Of a DNA stretch of 64,000 nt, positions 33,701 to 47,400 are shown in pieces. The position numbers were made by a program, and so were the translations under genes. The notes below the pieces were generated by a model that was not told where the DNA came from, ran no database searches, and saw only the letters and a program-made list of their open reading frames with translations. Each line of letters starts with the position of its first letter. Positions within the stretch are counted from its first letter, which is position 1. Origin of the DNA: Salvia splendens (taxonomy: Eukaryota > Streptophyta > Magnoliopsida > Lamiales > Lamiaceae); assembly GCF_004379255.2 (NCBI RefSeq), contig NC_056034.1, forward strand, positions 6,326,501 to 6,390,500, given 5' to 3'.

Positions 33701-36700
33701 TCGCGTCTGCGGGACAATAATTTCTAGTCAACAGGACACCAATTAAGCAACGGGTTAAGCTCACGCTCATCGGATAATCGCATTATCCGGGGCCAACGGT
33801 GCCGTTTGTTCAGACATTACTTCACCGCTCCCCGGCTCTCACGTGAGGACAATTTACCCATGAGATGTTGCTATGTTTTGGCAATAGCACCACCCTACAA
33901 GGCCAAGACTTCTCATTGGACGGTTACAACGCAGCCTTCGAAGCACACCTCATCAAACTACCAGGCATCCTCGACCGGGGCAGTGCCTAGTTCTTTTTGG
34001 GTGATCTAAAGCCTCACATCTGCTACAGATAAAGGATTCAGGCATCCGCAATTATTTTGAGCTCGTACAGATTTTAAGCGGGTTAACTTCCTGTCTTCGC
34101 CAAGCATTACGGTTAGCAGCACGATGGAGGTATCCCACGCCCAGCTGCTTTCCACTGTTCATCAGTCTTATATTCTCTTCGCACGTGATACCTTATCTAA
34201 ATCTGTTTAGGTTCACAGCAACTTTCGGTCCAGTCCCAACCCACAGTCCTCTCCAGTCTCCAGCTACTGTTTCCGTTTCAGCTTCATCAGCACCAACTCC
34301 TTCACCACCGCCACTCCAATGCCGATTTCACACTATGACGGATGAGGAAGTCAGACAACATAGGGCCGCTGGTACTTGTTTCCGTTGTGGCCTTAGCTAC
34401 AGCCCAACTCACCTTTGCCCACCAAAAACATTGCAAGAGTTGTTGGTTAGTTCAGGTGAAAATACTGATGCGTATAGCCTAATTTGGAACGCTGTACCAG
34501 TCACGCCTGCACATCCAAGTTCTGGTGGCTGCAACGCTTCACCTTGGCCATATCTACATCCACCTTGAGGTCAAGGCTGTTTCGACAGCGGGAAAGTTGA
34601 TAACTTGATATCAATCGTCCATGCTTTATTTCCTGCAGTAGCCGTTCCCTGCTCTATTCTCTGAAGTATTTATCTTTTAGTTGTTAATTAGCTGTTTATT
34701 ATCTTTGCCAATTTTCAGTAGAGAGTCTTAAGTCAATTAGAGTTGGAGTCTTATAAATAGAATTATGTTTTTTAGTTTTAAGTGAGCAGAAATTTAGTCT
34801 CGAGTCCAGTGACTGCTGTAGCCCTCTTTGGAGGCGTGTACCCTTTTCGAAGGAGTTTTATCGTTTGTAATTAATTTTCAGTTCAGTTTCCATCCATTTG
34901 TTGTGGTTTTTCATGTCCCCTGTTCTTTTACTGCATTTCATGTTCGTTTCCAGCCAGCAGCCGCTTATCTCTATCAGACTCTCAATGCATATTATGTACA
35001 TTGCTTGCAAGTTTGGCATCCCTGACACAGATGACCTTACTTTTAATCTTCAATTTTGATATTTTGATTAATGTCAATACTAGGGTGAAGTTTTATGCAT
35101 TATGGTTTCATATATGTTTTCATTTGCAGAAGAGACTGGTGGACTCAACTTCAGAATTCAAGGGATTGGTGCCAGTAGTTGTTGCATTCATTGATAGGCT
35201 CTTGGGATGCCACAAACACCGCTGGTTGGGAGAACATCTCCTTAAAACACTGGATAAACATCTGCTTCCGAAACTCAAGAAAGACTATAACCTGGGATCT
35301 TACTTTCCTATATTTGAGAGAATTTCTGAAAATGACAAAGTTTCACCTAGTGGGCTGTTAAACCTTCTGTTGAGATTCATGGTTTTTCTTGTAGAGAAAC
35401 ATGGTCCTGATAGTGGGTTGAGATCTTGGCATCATGGGAGTAAAATTCTTGGCATTTGTAGAACAATGCTAGTCCACCATCACGGTTCTAGCCTGTTTAT
35501 TGGGTTATCTCATCTTCTGGTCTCTATTTGTCTTTTCTTTCCTGATCTGGAGGTTCGTGATAGTGCGAGGTACACCTTACAGTCTCTTGGCCTAACTTAC
35601 CGCCTACTTTTGCATGATCCAATTCTAAAACCTCCTTTATATTTAAGGTCATTGTAGTATGAATAACATGGCTAAAGTTTAATCTAATGTAAACATTTTG
35701 TTCCTATCAAGTAACTTTATTATGCTACTCATGTTCGCAATATCAGAGATTTCATGGTTATTTTCAGATTTTACCTGAGAATGCTAATTGGCATACCAGG
35801 AAAGAAGCTCAAGCACATCCTGAATACAGGGGAACATTTGCCTGGGTTATCTCCATCTACTCATTCTGGCTCATTCTTCAGTCTTCAGTCCACTTCAATT
35901 TTTCCTGATCTTAAGAAGTCTAGCAGTATTGCTTCTTGTATATACATTGAACGGGCAACGTCATTACTAGTGAAGCAGTCATGGTCCTTGTCCCTTCCTA
36001 ACTTTGGCACCAATCCTGGTTTGCCTGGTTTTTTTGATGGCATCAGGGATAATGAACCAGCAGGCGAGGAACAGGTCTTGGAGATAACTATGAGTGGTGA
36101 TACTATCTTAGAGAATGATTTGCCTCATCAACAAAAGGGGCCTTTACGGGTGATGGATGCAAAAAATTCTGAGATCGTCAATGAACTGAGAAGACATTTT
36201 ATATCTATTCCTGATTATAGACATATGCCAGGGCTCAAAATTCAGATCTCCTGTAATTTGAGATTTGACTCAGAGCCATCGGTTGATGAAGAGAAGAAAT
36301 TTACAGCAGCTAATGCATTTGACAGAGAGGACCAACTTCCTGCGTTATATGCTATAGTGCTTACATTCACTTCCTCCTCACCATATGGAGCTATTTCCCC
36401 ATTTCATATTCCTTTCCTTCTTGGCTCACCACCTAAAAATGATAAACTTTTGAGCCAAGCTGATTCATTAGCTATTGTTTCTGTGGAGAATGGCCACGTA
36501 GAAGAAGAGAGCTTTAAAGCTCCTGTGTGTATAGAGTTTGAACCACGAGAACCAATGCCTGGCCTGGTTGATGTTTTCATTGAAACTAATGCAGACAATG
36601 GTCAGGTAATCAAAGGACAGCTTCCGAGCATTTCTGTTGGGATTGAGGATATGTTTCTTAGAGCTATTGTTCCAGATGACATTGCTGAAGATGATGTTCC

Positions 36701-37256
36701 GAGTTACTATGTGAATCTATTCAATGCATTATGGGAGGCCTGTGAGACAACATCCAGCACCGGTAGAGAAACCTTTGCCCTGAAAGGAGGAAGAGGGATT
36801 GCTGCTATCAGTGGGACGCGATCCGTAAAACTTCTTGAAGTTCCAGTGACAGCTTTGGTTGAAGCTATTGAACGACACCTGGCACCTTTTGTTGTTTGTG
36901 TCATTGGTGAACCACTTGTTGGCATGGTGAAATCAGGGGGCGTGATCAAGGATGTTATATGGAAGGATTCCAGCTCAGATTCTTCATTGGATATAACTTG
37001 TTCACCAACTAGTGCTCGAGGGGCCCTTTATCTCAAGTACTTTGGTGATGAAGAAGAAGATGATGGAGGGACTCAAATTACAGCTGCTAGAGAAAACATT
37101 GGTTACTGTCACATTTTGATATTTCTTCCACCAAGATTCCATCTCCTATTTCAGCTGGAGATTCGTGATTTTTCAACTCTGGTCCGGATTAGAACTGACC
37201 ATTGGCCATGCCTAGCCTATGTTGACGACTATTTGGAAGCTTTATTTTTGGAGTGA
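30721..37256 (+). CDS. AP5B1: AP-5 adaptor complex subunit beta-1
   Basis: Three exons (30721-32172, 35130-35569 and 35768-37256) give 1126 residues with consistent phases (0, then 2/1). The protein starts MAGMPPKPLSPPEWDSLIDD and shows the helical-repeat trunk expected of a large adaptin; IPGKKLKHILNTGE and FVVCVIGEPLVGMVK are in the conserved C-terminal part, and it ends DDYLEALFLE. AP-5 is a late-endosomal adaptor complex and the beta subunit is its diverged large chain. The first codons lie in GC-rich sequence unlike the rest. The first intron is 2957 bases because it contains a small LTR element (33027 to about 34985). An alternative read-through after 35569 soon meets stops, so the GCGAG/GTACAC donor is preferred. 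Assignment is by memory of the plant family. Confidence 0.85.
33027..34985 (+). mobile_element. Small non-autonomous LTR retrotransposon inside the AP5B1 intron
   Basis: Two diverged direct repeats of about 390-420 bases (33027 to about 33450 and 34598 to about 34985) share GTAGCCCTCTTTGGAGG, a TATA-like CTTATAAA and GAGTCCA-type motifs. GACAGCGGGAAAG just before the second copy looks like a polypurine tract. The interior is only about 1.15 kb with gag remnants. Exact LTR ends and a target duplication could not be fixed. It is in the same orientation as AP5B1. Confidence 0.7.
33460..34568 (+). pseudogene. Decayed gag remnant with a CCHC-like zinc knuckle
   Basis: The last part of the interior encodes EEVRQHRAAGTCFRCGLSYS followed by PTHLCPPK. 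This is the C-x2-C-x7-H-x-C form of zinc knuckle found in Ty3/gypsy gag proteins of plants. Upstream frames are broken by several stops and shifts. No protease, reverse transcriptase or integrase is present. Confidence 0.65.
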
Positions 37257-38660
37257 AGCCTTCTTTGCAACCCTTCAACTGGATTCTGTTTTGATTGACG
37301 CTGTTCAGGACTTGGCTTCAAATTCTTTTATTCTTGTTCACTCAAAAATAAGGCATTGTTGAGCATGGTTATGGAACAGGTACTGACACTTCTTCTTTTC
37401 AGTTTACTTTGTATATTTGCTTCATATGATGGTCTCAGTTTTCTCTGCTCATTTACTATCATATTTACTTTTTAATGTATCCTATTTCACTTCCTGTTCC
37501 TTCTTGCTCTAGTGGCTTTCGATATGATTACTACTCCAGTGCCTACTCAGTGGTTGCTTGATATGCTATGTGGAATTACTGAGTTTCTTAGTCACGAAAC
37601 GACATAGTATTTCAGAGGAAGAAACACTTAAAATTAGTCATGAGATTAGGAAACATTCTATGCTGCTGATTTGGCCATAAGTTGTTTACACATTTCAAGA
37701 AGAAAACAACACTCCACTGAATTACAATATGCTTGTTTGTTTGCAACAGCGTCGCAAGAACACAAGAGTGGGTACATGGATTCTTGGAATTGGGTAAGTA
37801 CATCTTTGTTGAAGCTACGATTCGGATCCAAAATACACATCCCAGGGTAGCTGAAGATGGCTTAGAGAGCTCTCATTGACACATTATCACGAGTTTTGGA
37901 GCATTTGAGGAAACCAACTCGACCCACATCACGTGTTAATATTGGACATCAAGAATCGAGATAGATAATGAATCTGTGGTTCTCTTACAGTAATTTGTAC
38001 ACTATAAGTTGAGATGCAGGAAGGCCCTGGGAACGAAAAAGAGGCATTAACCCGACAAGATGATGGCATTAGTCGAGCATGTTGGAAGTTAATGTGGCCT
38101 TTGGACAGAAGATGAAGCTAGATCTCCGTATCCATATGTAAGTGTGCTCCCTTTCCAATTCGGCCTGAACAATCGTTTTCGAGTTCCCACAGATTTTTGA
38201 GGTTGTTTCTGTATTTGTTATTCTTTTCGGCAGACTATTTAACTGCACTATTCCTACGCAAATGTGTTTAAATTAAAAATAAGTTTGTGAAAGAAAAAAA
38301 AATCAGAAAATCTCAAAGTTATGTATTTAGATTAATAAAAAAAGGTTATGGAGAAAAAAAAGAAAATGCCAAAAAATTAAATACACGCAAATTACCTTGT
38401 TTTGATTAAAAACACTGTTTTAACTTTCAATGATTAATTGGAATTTGTCACAATAACACGTCTTCCGATGAACATTGACATTAAAGTTCATGTATTTGTA
38501 GATAGTTGAATTAAATGATGGGTTAATATTGTAAAGCTTATAGAATGTTGAACGTATCTAAGGATTTTCGGCCACTACAATTGATCTTTTATCATCTGAG
38601 ATCTTGATCGATCAATGGTTACATTGATCTTCGATTTTGAGTAACATCACCCTCCCATAA
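37257..38660. other. Downstream region of AP5B1, no further gene seen
   Basis: The first few hundred bases are probably 3' UTR, possibly spliced (there is a GTAAGT at about 37793). The remainder is AT-rich with no supported ORF. Confidence 0.4.
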
Positions 38661-39004
38661 GAGCATCCGCAATGGCAGACTTCTGCGCGGAATTCCCTCA
38701 GACATCCCGGAATTCCGTCGCGGACGTCCGCCATTAGGCGTGCCCGCCACGGATACAAAATTGGGCTGAGGACGTCGCAGGTCCGCGGCGTTAAGCGGAA
38801 TTCCGCGGGGACGTCCGCCATTGCGTCGACTCCCGCGGAATTCCGCTTTATTTCGTTTTTTTTAATGTGGGAATTCTCAGGGGAATTCCGCCACTGTGCA
38901 GTGAGAAGTTCGTATGACGTGGCAGTGCAGTGGGAAGTTCGTATGACGTGGCAGGAGGTATTTTTAGGAATTCCGCCGGGACATCCGCACAACTGCGGAT
39001 GCCC
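38661..39004. mobile_element. PIF/Harbinger-type MITE
   Basis: The left end GAGCATCCGCAATGG and right end AACTGCGGATGCCC are inverted, flanked by TAA (38658-38660 and 39005-39007). The interior has repeated GGAATTCCGC and GGACGTCCGC motifs, and a roughly 31-base unit containing GAAGTTCGTATGACGTGGCA in tandem duplicate at about 38893-38953. Length 344 bp, non-coding. Confidence 0.85.
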
Positions 39005-39619
39005 TAACCATGCACCACTCATCTTTTGGGGAAGCCCGTCGATTTGAGTAACATTGCTATTGCGGCCAGAGAAATGTTTCTACAACTAATTTGAATTGAG
39101 AGAGATGAGGTACAAATGATTGATTCAAGTCAAATTCATCTATATATTTTATGGGTAAATAAATATAAATTTAAAAAGTGAAATTGATCAACTTGTATCT
39201 TAAAATATTTTCTCTAAGATCAATGCTCATACATTAAAAAAAGAAATTGATCAACTTGTATCTTAAAATATTTTCTCTAAAATTCACTTTACTTGCTCAT
39301 TTTTAGTGTGTAGAGCTACAGCTTACTCTTCTATTTTATTTTATTTTATTTTATTTTATTTTATTTTATTTTATTTTATTTTATTTTATTTTATTTTATT
39401 TTATTTTATTTTATTTATTTTTAAATGTTCATGTTATTTTCACGGTGCACTTACAAAAGCCATTTCTGTTTATTCTAAATATAGCAATTAGAAGAAGTGA
39501 GGGCAAGTAATCTGAAAAGCGTAGTGTTTCCAAAACCCCAAAACCTCAACAAACCAAGCCCCAAATTGGCGATTTCAGCTATGCCGTGGAACGATCAGGA
39601 AGCAGCAAAATAATGATCG
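39005..39619. promoter_or_regulatory. Upstream region of the U-box gene with a TTTTA microsatellite
   Basis: A (TTTTA)n tract of about 80 bases (39334-39414) lies about 200 bases before the start codon. Sequence after 39480 is probably 5' UTR. A short direct repeat (GAAATTGATCAACTTGTATC) occurs at about 39181 and 39243. Confidence 0.5.
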
Positions 39620-42600
39620 ATGATGATCCCACAGCATCAGAATCACGGCAATCCACCCGCCGCCGTTGGTAGTATTAGATCCCCACAGAACCACGCCCTC
39701 CCTTCGCCTTCCAGAGTTCGCCTCGCTGACATCCTTCCCTACGATGGAGCTCCCATGGCCCCCTACTTAAGGGCCGTGGATGCCTTGTCCACCTCCCTCA
39801 CGCGCCACAACGCTGCCATCATTGAGCTCGGCTCCGACGATGCTGCCTTGCTCCGCTGCGCCCTCGAGTCCTCCCGCCTCTACTTCCGCACCAGGAAGGG
39901 CGGCCGAGGAGTTTATACCTACAGGGCTGGAAGGTTATCTCTCGCAGTTACTACTTTTTTTTGGAATTTAGTTAGTTATTGCCAACTGTTTGTGGTTATT
40001 GTTACTTATTAGTGATTGATACTATAATTCTGTTAAATTTCTGAAATTTTTTGAGAGGCTGAGTACTTGAACCGGTTATTTTTTTGGATTTCATGATTGG
40101 TGGTCTTTGAGAATTTGGGCATGGCGAGAACAAAAATGTCAATGTGGACTATTTAGGATGCGTTATTTACTTAAGTCAAACTTCTGAAATTGGTTAATTC
40201 TAGTGGATGTACACTTCAGAACCTTTTTTATTCTTTATATGCTCTTATTGTTTATCATCTCATTTTACTATAGAATTAAAATCTTCTAGATTCTTATCTT
40301 GCCACCGCATATATGCATTAAGATAGCAAGTGTCCAGCCATATTCAAATATGGTAGTATATGATTTATACGTTTTCCGTTTCATTTTCTGATATTCTTAT
40401 AAATTGTTTCCCAGCAATGAAACCAAATCATTCTCCCACTTTATAGTCAGTTAAGTTAATGTCTTTGTGAATTTCTCAATGCTTGTTTCCCGTTCTGTTA
40501 TGCTCATCAGACACAGTCAACTTTGTTTATGTTGCATGACTTGTATCTGACATATTGATATTCCAAATTTTGCACAGGCCTCTGGAAGATGTAGATTCAT
40601 CCCCTCCATGCTTGACTGACATCTTCAGATGCATGGGAAGGGCAGCTCGTGCTGCTTTATGTGCTATATCTAGGCATCTTCAGCTGCGTAGCGAGTAAGC
40701 ATAGTGTCCCTATCTCTCCCTCCATTTTTTTTCATTTACTGTTATTTGCGCCACAGTAGCATTTTTTGTTTTCTCTTACTAGCATATTCTTGAAACCTTT
40801 CTATTTTCAGTGTCTTCAGTCACTTGCTCGATGATAGCCCATTGCCTGCTGGCGAGCTATCTTCATCAATTCTTGTTGCCACATTTTCCCAGGTATCCTC
40901 GCAACAAGGGAAAATTGCACCTGCGGGAGGAAAGCATGCTTCAAATTGGGAAGTGGAGAAGGGTTTGTTAATGCTGATATCCTCAGATGCTCCTGGCCTT
41001 CAGGTATATTTCTCATCTTTAATGTGCAATTGCAATTATTGGTTACTTGGTCTGGATCTTCCATGCATCTGTTAAAATCTAGACATTCTTCTTCTACATG
41101 AGTTATTCATTCTTCCGACCATAGGTTTGTGACTCCAATGGGCGTTGGTACCAAGCAGATAGTAGCTTGTCTCCTGGGGATCTTTTACTGCTTACAGGAA
41201 AGGCTCTCAGCCATGCCACTGCCGGACACCGGCCTGCTGCTTCCTATAGGGTCATCTCTGATAACTCTCTGATCCCACATTGTGGTGGAAGGTAAATATC
41301 CTGGAAGTTGTTTTGTTGGTAACACATGATTTGCTTTACGAGAGGGCTGACTGTATTTATCCAGGACATCACTGGCATTTAGGCTACTGCCACAAAGCAA
41401 TGCAATTCTGGATTGTACACCAATTGCAGCAGCTGGGCATGTGATTCCTCAAAGCTATGTGCCAATATCTGTAAGCCAGTTCATGGATGATCTCTCCGCC
41501 GAGGAAGACATATTGTGTAACCGTGCTGATTATGTAAGCCGTTCTATGAAGACTCCTTGATGCGTTTAAATTTGCGTGACAAATGACTTAGTTCAGTTCA
41601 GTTACTTCCCCCTGATTTAATCAAAGTGTGACTTCTTTAGGATGGGTTGGTTTCTTTTTTCAATTGCCTATAGTTTGATACCTCTAGATCAATTTTCTTG
41701 AAAATGGTGTAGTTTGAGGAAAGCATGTGATGATATCTATAATCTCAGTTTGGATCTTGCTTCAACAGGTACCTGCAGATAATTTGAATAGGGAGCCGTC
41801 ACTAAGAAGTGTGCTCTCAGATCCCATATCGTAAGTTAGACCACCTTGCATCGAATCTACTTCTTTCATTACTTCTTATGCGGTTCATATCTAATATACA
41901 TATTGTATTAATCTATTTTATGCTGTGCCAAACATTTCTCCTGTCTATCAAAATCATGATGGGTAGATATTTTGTTTTCACTGTATAAATCTCTTTTCTA
42001 AATTTTCTGTTTTTGAAATCGACGATTCTCCAGTGGCTCATACCTTGAGGATGCTACACTAGTTTCTTGTGGACATTCATTTGGTGGTCTTATGCTGAGA
42101 AAAGTGATAGAAACTGTAAGTGGGGACAACAATGTCTTATCTCTCCTTTCCTGGTATTCTATTGCAAAACCTGAAGCATCCGTCACTTGTGTGTTGCTTG
42201 TGTTCTGAAGTTACATTTACAGTTTAAACCAAACAGTCATAAGTGGGGCGTGTTATGTCTTAGATGCAATCCTATAGAACAGGCACTAATCTTCTTAGCT
42301 GTAGGCAGATAAATTTCTTAGTTAGACCACACCTTATCTTCTTAATGAAAATATTAAGCTGATGGGAAAGGCTGAACTAGACTTTGAAAAGTTTTAGGCA
42401 TGAACTATTGGACCAATGAGCTCATTCTGTTTCCATAATTTCTATGCTAATATTTGTTTCCAGTTTACTCTTTCTATTATGCTATATGCTTAAAATTATT
42501 TGGCTTACACTTGTGAATTGTCGTGACTCAGTTTTTGTGCCATTACAGTCTAGATGCACACTCTGCAATGTAGAAATCGATTCTGGGTCATTGATCCCTA

Positions 42601-44059
42601 ATCACGGTATTGTACTCTCTCTCTTTCCCATGGAATGAAAACTACAAGGAAGAAGCCGTGTGCATGTTCTCTGAAATTTCTCCAGTTTAGGCTGCTTATG
42701 TTCTTTGTTGGTTTTAATGATGATTGCCTCTGATGTATTTACAGCTTTGAGAGCTGCAGCTGTAGCAGTCAAGCAAGAGGATGAACGCAGACTATTCCAT
42801 AATGCAGCTCTGCGGAAACGTAGGAAAGAAGCAAACGAGCACAGGGTAAATTTTGTAATTGCTTTCACTAACATTGTTTGTGTGTGTAGTACTTGAAAAA
42901 GTATCATGAATAAAAGAACATAACCAATTTAAAGTTTTAAACTTCAATTGCTTAATTTTTTGGCCAGAACTCCAATTTGTCATGACATTATATGCGGTTT
43001 TATATCATGACTCCTTAGTTATACCTTTTAAGCTGCAATGGTATTATTTTTTTATGGATACTCCCTTGCAATAGCTACATTATAAGCCTTCCACCTTTCT
43101 TCCTAAATAAACTTAAAAGAAAGTTGGATTTCGACTTTTAGTCCCAGTCCTGTCTTAACAAACATAAAAAGAGTTGATCTAGCTATCAGTTCATTTAATG
43201 TCTTGAGGATTCTTAGCAATTCCTGTAAGTACAGAGGCGTATAATTGTATTATTTTTACAGTTCAGGATATATGTGAAATATTTTAGATGGATATTTCAT
43301 TTTCCTAGAAGGTATATGATCTTTACAGTATAAATGTAGGTTTGCCCTCGATTTTGGACTTTGGAAATGAGTTATCTTGAGTTATGAGTCTTCTTTGCCT
43401 ATCTTTTCCTGCATATTTTGTCATTAATTTTGTTGGGGTTTACCATAATTGACACCAAATCCCCATCACCTCCTAAAAAGAAAATTGGCAGAATTAGGTT
43501 TTCTTATCTGATGCACTTTTCCCAACTCCAGGAAAATGGTGATATTACTCCAGAAAATGGATCGCATAGAGGTGTACAATATCCTTTCTCAGTTAATGAA
43601 AAGGTTATTATCAAGGTAAACTATCGAGTCCGCTTGTATCATCACTTATGTTTCTTAATTTCACTTACAAACACCTCACTGAAGATACCATGCAATATCA
43701 CGCAGGGCAACAGGCGGACACCTGATAAGTTTGTTGGCAAGGAAGCAGTGATAACTTCACAATGTCTTAATGGCTGGTTAGTTGCATAGACAACCCCTAT
43801 AATCGTGATTGGTTTATTTGATTCAGAACCAGGGCATATTTTTCAATTACTCTGATAGGACCCTTGTTAATTAATTACATGGTGTTTTATTGATTCTTTG
43901 TGGTGATTGATGTTGTACTGCATTTTATGAAGGTATTTGCTTAAGATTATTGAGACTGGAGAAAATGTCCGCCTACAGTACCGGTCCTTGAGAAAAATGA
44001 CAGGTTCCAACGATTCACAGGACAGGTGTGTATCTGAACCAGTTCAGACCAGCAGCTGA
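39620..44059 (+). CDS. PUB62: U-box domain protein (PUB62-like E3 ligase)
   Basis: Twelve exons give 514 residues: 39620-39933, 40578-40694, 40811-41003, 41125-41291, 41365-41533, 41769-41830, 42034-42115, 42549-42606, 42745-42845, 43532-43615, 43706-43776 and 43933-44059. All borders are GT-AG and phases agree. A U-box lies at about 338-395, with DPISGSYLEDATLVSCGHSF near its start and CTLCNVEIDSGSLIPNHALR near its end. A basic, charged helix (RRLFHNAALRKRRKEANEHR) follows, and the C-terminal part (VNEKVIIKGNRRTPDKFVGK) may form a small SH3-like fold. U-box proteins pass ubiquitin from an E2 to a substrate; the target is unknown. The tail may start at the second of two adjacent Met codons. 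The gene runs towards the NPH3 gene, with 427 bases between stop codons. Confidence 0.85.
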
Positions 44060-44486
44060 TGGTAGAGATATAGCATGGAGGAATATGTCCTCTCTCATCT
44101 CAGAGTCTGCATATGTTACATAGTAATTATTTCGTTGAATGCTCTAGTTTAGAGGTAGAGATAGATAAAGGGGAGTAGCCTTGTAGTGTTGTGTAGTTCC
44201 ATGCTGATATCAGCTTTCCTTTGTTCTCTGAAGAGGATTCAGACGAACATCGCTATCCCACCTTAATGGAAAGTTGATCACAAGTTCACAAGAAAAACGA
44301 AGATTGTGTCGTTTTGCTGTCTTGCGTTTTCTTGGATGAAAATCAAAACTATAGGTGGCATTCAAAAAGAATTTACAAACAGGATTACAATTTTTTCAAG
44401 TGGAGAGATTCTGTTTCCAGAAAACAAAAAGTAGCAAACAAAGGGAAGCAGTATGTAAATGTATAATAATGTGTATAGGAAGGGGG
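44060..44486. other. Convergent 3' region shared by U-box and NPH3 genes
   Basis: Both genes terminate here, so the two 3' UTRs probably approach or overlap. No other feature seen. Confidence 0.5.
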
Positions 44487-47400
44487 TTAGCACAATCTGG
44501 GAAGTGGTCTATTATGTTGAGGAGCAAGCTTCACCATTCTTGCCATCTGACCCTTCATCTCTCTGCACACTTTCTCCAGCTCCACCACTCGCCACTGCAT
44601 CCTCTCCAGGTTCGTCTTCATCTCCTCCTTGTCTTCGCTCGAGCACTCTGTCTCAGTCTCATTGTTTTTGTACACCACCAGCTGATGATCTTTTCTGCCA
44701 AAATTGTGATCTTCAACCACAAACTCAATGTTTTCACTTGGAACGTTGCAACGTTGACAAGATAGTGCTTGGATCGCGATTCTTGGAGGTATCCGAGGGT
44801 TCTTGGCCAAGTCCTTGCAGGCTTCGAGGCTTAGCTTCTCGTAGTTTAGACATCTGCACAACCTTGATCTCTCCTCTAAGGAAAGAGAGGGATGAGCCTG
44901 CATATAAAAAACACGTTATTATATCTTGGATTAATTACCTAATCAATAATAATTAGGGGGGGTGCATTCGGGTTTCGGTTCGGTTTTTTGCCAAAACCGA
45001 ACCAAAACCGAATTTAGTTCAAAATCCAAACTGAACCGAACTCGAAAAACCAAAAAACCAAAATCGAAAAACCGAAAACCGAACTTAAAAAATTGAAAAA
45101 TCCGAACAAAACCGAAAAACCCGAAAAAAAAAATCGAAAAACCTGAAAAAAATAAATATAATATAAATATATATTTATATATGTGTATTTTATTTTATTT
45201 TATATATACTAATAGAGTATTTATATATAATATAAAATTAATAATACATATAATATATATTATATAGTAGAATATATTAAAAGAATATATATATTATATA
45301 TAATATAATATATTAAATTAATAGAATATATATATAATTCGGTTTTTTTCTTCGCCCAAACCGAACCGAACCGAAAAACCGAAATTTTTTTTATTTTTAA
45401 AACCAAACCGAAAAACCGAAAAAACCGAACCGAATTTCAAAATTTCGGTTTGGTTCGGTTCGGATATTCAGTTTTTGGTTTTTTTTCTCACCCCTAATAA
45501 TAATGGTTCATTTACCGTGTCACAAAAATTTGTCATGACTAAGCAAATTGGCCGGTCACAGATGCAATCAATCTATCGAAAACGTCCAATAAATAAGAAA
45601 CTATGTAACGTGACTCTATTGTCTTTATCTATGGAAGATCAAGCTTGTATAATACCTACCCCTCACGGCATGCTAAATAAGATTCAGGCAGTCAAAGACA
45701 TTAAAACCCACACAATAAAAAAAAATAGTAACATATACAAAGTATATAAAATAGCAACTATTTGTACTAGGAAACAACGAGTAGTGTCCCGTGATACTAC
45801 AAATTGTATATATCAATTCTTAAGTATGTACCGTGCATATATTGCTAATACAATATATACAACTTGTTTAATTAGACAAAATAATAAAATAGGAGGAATA
45901 TAAGGCAATGCTACTATTAATGGAGTACTATTATACTTACAGGTTTTGGTTCCATTGCTGACAAACAAAAAGCTGCTGGCAGATTTTAATTAGTGGACGA
46001 CAACATGAGTCATGGAATATACACACAACAACTAAGGACAAAACAAATCTATTCACCTCACTAATTAATACATGCACATCCTGGCAGAGAAGAGAAGAGA
46101 AGAGAATAGTTGGGCTTAAACACAACTCACTCAAACATTTGAACCTTAACCAATGGCAAACAAAAACTCAAAATTTCTCCAACTTCAAAAAATTCGAAGT
46201 GGTGACATATTTTTGGGGAAGTCAGCCATATTAGTGGGTTTCAAGAGAAATAATTCAAAGTCAGTAAGTCCCTTTGTCTTGTATGTCAATGTTATGCATT
46301 TGTTTGTGTCCCCAGCCATCCCACACCACAAATTCCACTTTACTCTATCCAACTCACACAAACACAGATTGATGTAATCATGAAGAAATGAAAATGCTAA
46401 TTAACAATATTAATTACCTGAAGATAGATATCAATTGCTCTATAAACATGATCAAAAGAATCCCTTGCACAGTCAGGCAGGCTCTCAGCAACAGCAAGAA
46501 ACTTAGGCAATTTGAGGGAAGGATCAGGCCCAATCTCCCCCAAATACATATCAATCAGAAACCCTAATTTCACCATCCTCTCCATCGACATGTCTTCATA
46601 GTGATACACAAACAATCTGATCAGCCTCACCACCAAATTCACATCATACACCCCTCCTCCGACGCCGGACACCAGAAGGTCATCCAGCTTCGCCTGATCG
46701 AGCATCCCTCCAATCAGCCGCTCCAGCGCCGCTCTCCTCTCCCGGCTGATCCCGAGCCCCGAGACCAGCTTCAGCACCCAAAAAAGCCCCCTGCAGGAGA
46801 ACCCACTCCTCCCAATCACCACCACCCCGTGCACCGCCGTGTCAGCCAGCCCCCCGTACTCCGCCGGAACAGGCCTAATTCCGCCGCCGTTGGTTTTCAG
46901 ATATTGCAGTAGGAATCTCGTGATGACTAAATTGCTGTTTTCGGCTCCGTAAAAGCCTAATGCTTTAAGAAAATAATGTATGATTTTAGGGTTCAAAGTT
47001 GCCATATCTAGGAACCACCACGCATAAGGTTTCCGAGACGACGGAGAAGCAGAGCTCCGAGCAGTGTCGGGGGAGGACGAGGAAGAGGAGGATGAGACCG
47101 AGAGGAAATTGACGTGTGAATTCTGAGCGATCTTTGCTAGAAGAGATGACACGAGCTTGTCGACAAGGCCGCAGGTGTGGGCGTAGTCGAGGAAAGGATC
47201 ACAGCTCTTGAGGCTGGCAACGACGTCGTTCCATGACCAGTGGAAGATTTCCTGAAGGAATTGCTCGGTTTGAGCTAAGAGATTGAATGGCGATTGCTTC
47301 TCCGTCATGCCTAGGAAGACTGCGCAGCAATGCAGGAGGGCTACGTTGGAGACGTTGATGGATAGGGTGCCGTTGTTGTAGCAGAATCTGGAGACTAGTT

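Noticed and set aside
35001..35657. AP5B1 ending at LRSL as a short isoform
   Set aside because: The frame past 35569 (after the GCGAG/GTACAC donor) does not resemble the family, and splicing to 35768 restores RDSARFYLRMLIGIPGKK.
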